Below, piece after piece: positions 14,700-15,443 of a DNA stretch of 15,443 nucleotides. Position 1 is the stretch's first letter. Each line of letters opens with the position of its first letter. The stretch comes from Ruminococcus sp. UBA4350 (GTDB lineage Bacteria; Bacillota; Clostridia; Oscillospirales; Ruminococcaceae). Location of the stretch: the NCBI GenBank assembly GCA_002394125.1, contig DGSY01000179.1, positions 1-15,443 on the forward strand. The letters run 5' to 3'. The notes beneath the pieces are model-generated. The model did not search any database and was not told where the DNA came from. It was given only the letters and a program-made list of their open reading frames with translations. The translations under genes and the position numbers were made by a program.

Positions 14700-15014
14700 T
14701 CACAGACCGAGCTGCTTTGCCAGCGTTTCCATCGGCATCGCGCCGACTGTCTTTTTGACAGCCTTGCCGTTCTCGAACAGAATGAACGCCGGAATGCTGT
14801 TGATACCGAGCTTGACAGCCGGCTCCTGTACTGCATCGACATTGACCTTGACGATTTTGAGCTTCGGATATGCCTTTGCCATATCCTCCAGAACCGGTGC
14901 CATCATCATGCAGGGGCCGCACCACGATGCCCAGAAATCCACAAGCACTTTGCCGGGAGCATTCAGAACCTCCGGTGCAAAATCCTTTTCGTTTTCGACA
15001 TGAACGATATCCAT
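14700..15014 (-). CDS. trxA: Thioredoxin
   Basis: 104 residues, the normal length of a classical thioredoxin. The active site WCGPC is at 31-35, after the conserved strand LVDFWAS; the cis-proline loop SIPAF has Pro75, and the FENGK turn and C-terminal helix follow. It is a cytoplasmic dithiol carrier for ribonucleotide reductase, peroxiredoxins and other disulfide targets. Met residues follow the active site (CMMMAP) where many thioredoxins have KMIAP. The ATG at 15014 has AAGGAGG about 8 nt upstream; the frame extends through the preceding gene only by chance. It is the second gene of an operon, 13 nt after an FTR-like protein, which is its likely electron donor. No NADPH-thioredoxin reductase gene is visible in the window. 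Confidence 0.96.
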   Translation of the reverse strand: MDIVHVENEKDFAPEVLNAPGKVLVDFWASWCGPCMMMAPVLEDMAKAYPKLKIVKVNVDAVQEPAVKLGINSIPAFILFENGKAVKKTVGAMPMETLAKQLGL

Positions 15015-15027
15015 TGTCAAGTCCTCC

Positions 15028-15225
15028 TTATTTCTCCTTGTAGTAAAGCCGGCAGTGGCAGTAGCCCTCGAATTCCGGATCAGCGATCTGATTGCGGAAT
15101 TCCTCGCACATACATCGGTTTTCCTCCGTGCGCTGCAGCCGGCAGGGGCAGTAGCCCTCCTTCTTTTGCAGCCCTTCACGGATGCGGGCGACGACCTTCT
15201 CGTCTTCATTGAACCGGATCTTCAT
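15028..15225 (-). CDS. Ferredoxin:thioredoxin reductase catalytic (beta) subunit-like protein
   Basis: 65 residues with three C-x-C pairs in the order expected for FTR catalytic chains: CPCR at 26-29, CMC at 38-40, and CHCRLYYK at 56-63. In plant and cyanobacterial FTR, six such cysteines hold a [4Fe-4S] cluster and an adjacent active disulfide that passes electrons from ferredoxin to thioredoxin. The spacings here (9 and 15 residues between pairs) differ from the plant pattern (about 16 and 8), and the second pair is CMC rather than CPC. The ATG at 15225 is chosen because AAGGAG lies 10 nt upstream; a GTG at 15234 is too close to that site. Being directly upstream of thioredoxin supports a ferredoxin-driven thioredoxin reduction role. 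No variable (alpha) chain is present nearby. Confidence 0.8.
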   Translation of the reverse strand: MKIRFNEDEKVVARIREGLQKKEGYCPCRLQRTEENRCMCEEFRNQIADPEFEGYCHCRLYYKEK

Positions 15226-15285
15226 GCAGTTCACGCTCCTTTTTTCATTTTCCCTATTATGCCCCGGAATCTGTCTGTCAATGCC

Positions 15286-15314
15286 ATTCTAGCATATTTT
15301 AGTGCCCATGTCAA
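15286..15314 (-). promoter_or_regulatory. Sigma-A promoter of the FTR-thioredoxin operon
   Basis: On the minus strand TTGACA (15309-15314) and TAGAAT (15286-15291) are separated by 17 bases. A second TTGACA lies at 15276-15281 but has only a poor -10 box after it (TAATAG, 16-base spacer). The predicted leader is about 55 nt. Confidence 0.8.
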
Positions 15315-15386
15315 GCATTATCACAAAACGTTCACACTACGCGCACAGATGTTTTAGAGAGAAAAACAAAAATTCAAAAATAGGGC

Positions 15387-15415
15387 TTGACAAATCGCGC
15401 ATGATATGATAGAAT
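15387..15415 (+). promoter_or_regulatory. Divergent sigma-A promoter pointing out of the window
   Basis: TTGACA (15387-15392) and TAGAAT (15410-15415) are separated by 17 bases on the plus strand. An A-rich stretch (15359-15380) sits directly upstream, like an UP element. The gene it serves lies beyond the right edge. Confidence 0.8.
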
Positions 15416-15443
15416 AAGAGCACGGACAGAGGCGCGGGCTTGA

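Noticed and set aside
15028..15209. A longer thioredoxin starting at 15209
   Set aside because: It overlaps the FTR-like gene in another frame, has no ribosome site, and classical thioredoxin length fits the ATG at 15014.

Overview
The window looks like chromosomal DNA of an anaerobic, low-oxygen-niche Firmicute of the class Clostridia, most likely an Oscillospiraceae/Ruminococcus-type gut bacterium. This is inferred from strong AAGGAGG ribosome sites, sigma-A promoters of the TTGACA-17-TATAAT type, GC-rich third positions, a thioredoxin paired with a ferredoxin-thioredoxin-reductase-like protein, a DUF6591-like protein, and large secreted proteins with a Cys-His motif typical of such genomes. 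I see no mobile elements, CRISPR arrays, tRNA or rRNA genes.

Left end (1-2800): the last codons of a probable Na+/alanine (AGCS) symporter, then a well-formed promoter and a long leader for a FAD-dependent dehydrogenase (COG2509 type). This gene converges on a CPBP intramembrane protease gene, with a shared bidirectional terminator between them. From here to about 15.3 kb every gene is on the minus strand.

Middle (2833-5280): a single-gene unit with its own consensus promoter and terminator. It encodes a 791-residue low-complexity protein with an N-terminal zinc-finger-like segment, eight copies of an acidic/LxQF motif on Pro-Ala-rich linkers, a second array of 18-residue Pro/Gln repeats, and a basic Lys-rich tail.

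Core (5429-12712): a five-gene operon read right to left from a perfect consensus promoter. The order is a large single-pass membrane sensor-like protein (A), an ECF-type sigma factor, a second sensor-like protein (B) paralogous to A, an ABC ATPase, and an ABC permease that appears to be an internal duplication. Junctions are an 11-nt overlap, an ATGA overlap, a 12-nt gap and an 8-nt overlap, so translation is probably coupled. A and B share a short cytoplasmic motif and an extracytoplasmic Cys-Cys-His-Cys motif. I read this as an envelope-signal system in which two alternative membrane anti-sigma-like proteins control one sigma factor and an exporter. That reading is inference, and it is the most interesting system in the window.

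Right end (12709-15443): an unrecognised protein with an internal ribbon-helix-helix-like segment and a palindrome beside its promoter; a zinc-ribbon, two-TM protein ending in a DUF6591-like domain; and a two-gene redox operon in which an FTR catalytic-subunit-like protein precedes thioredoxin. The window closes with divergent, near-identical promoters, one of which points out of the window.
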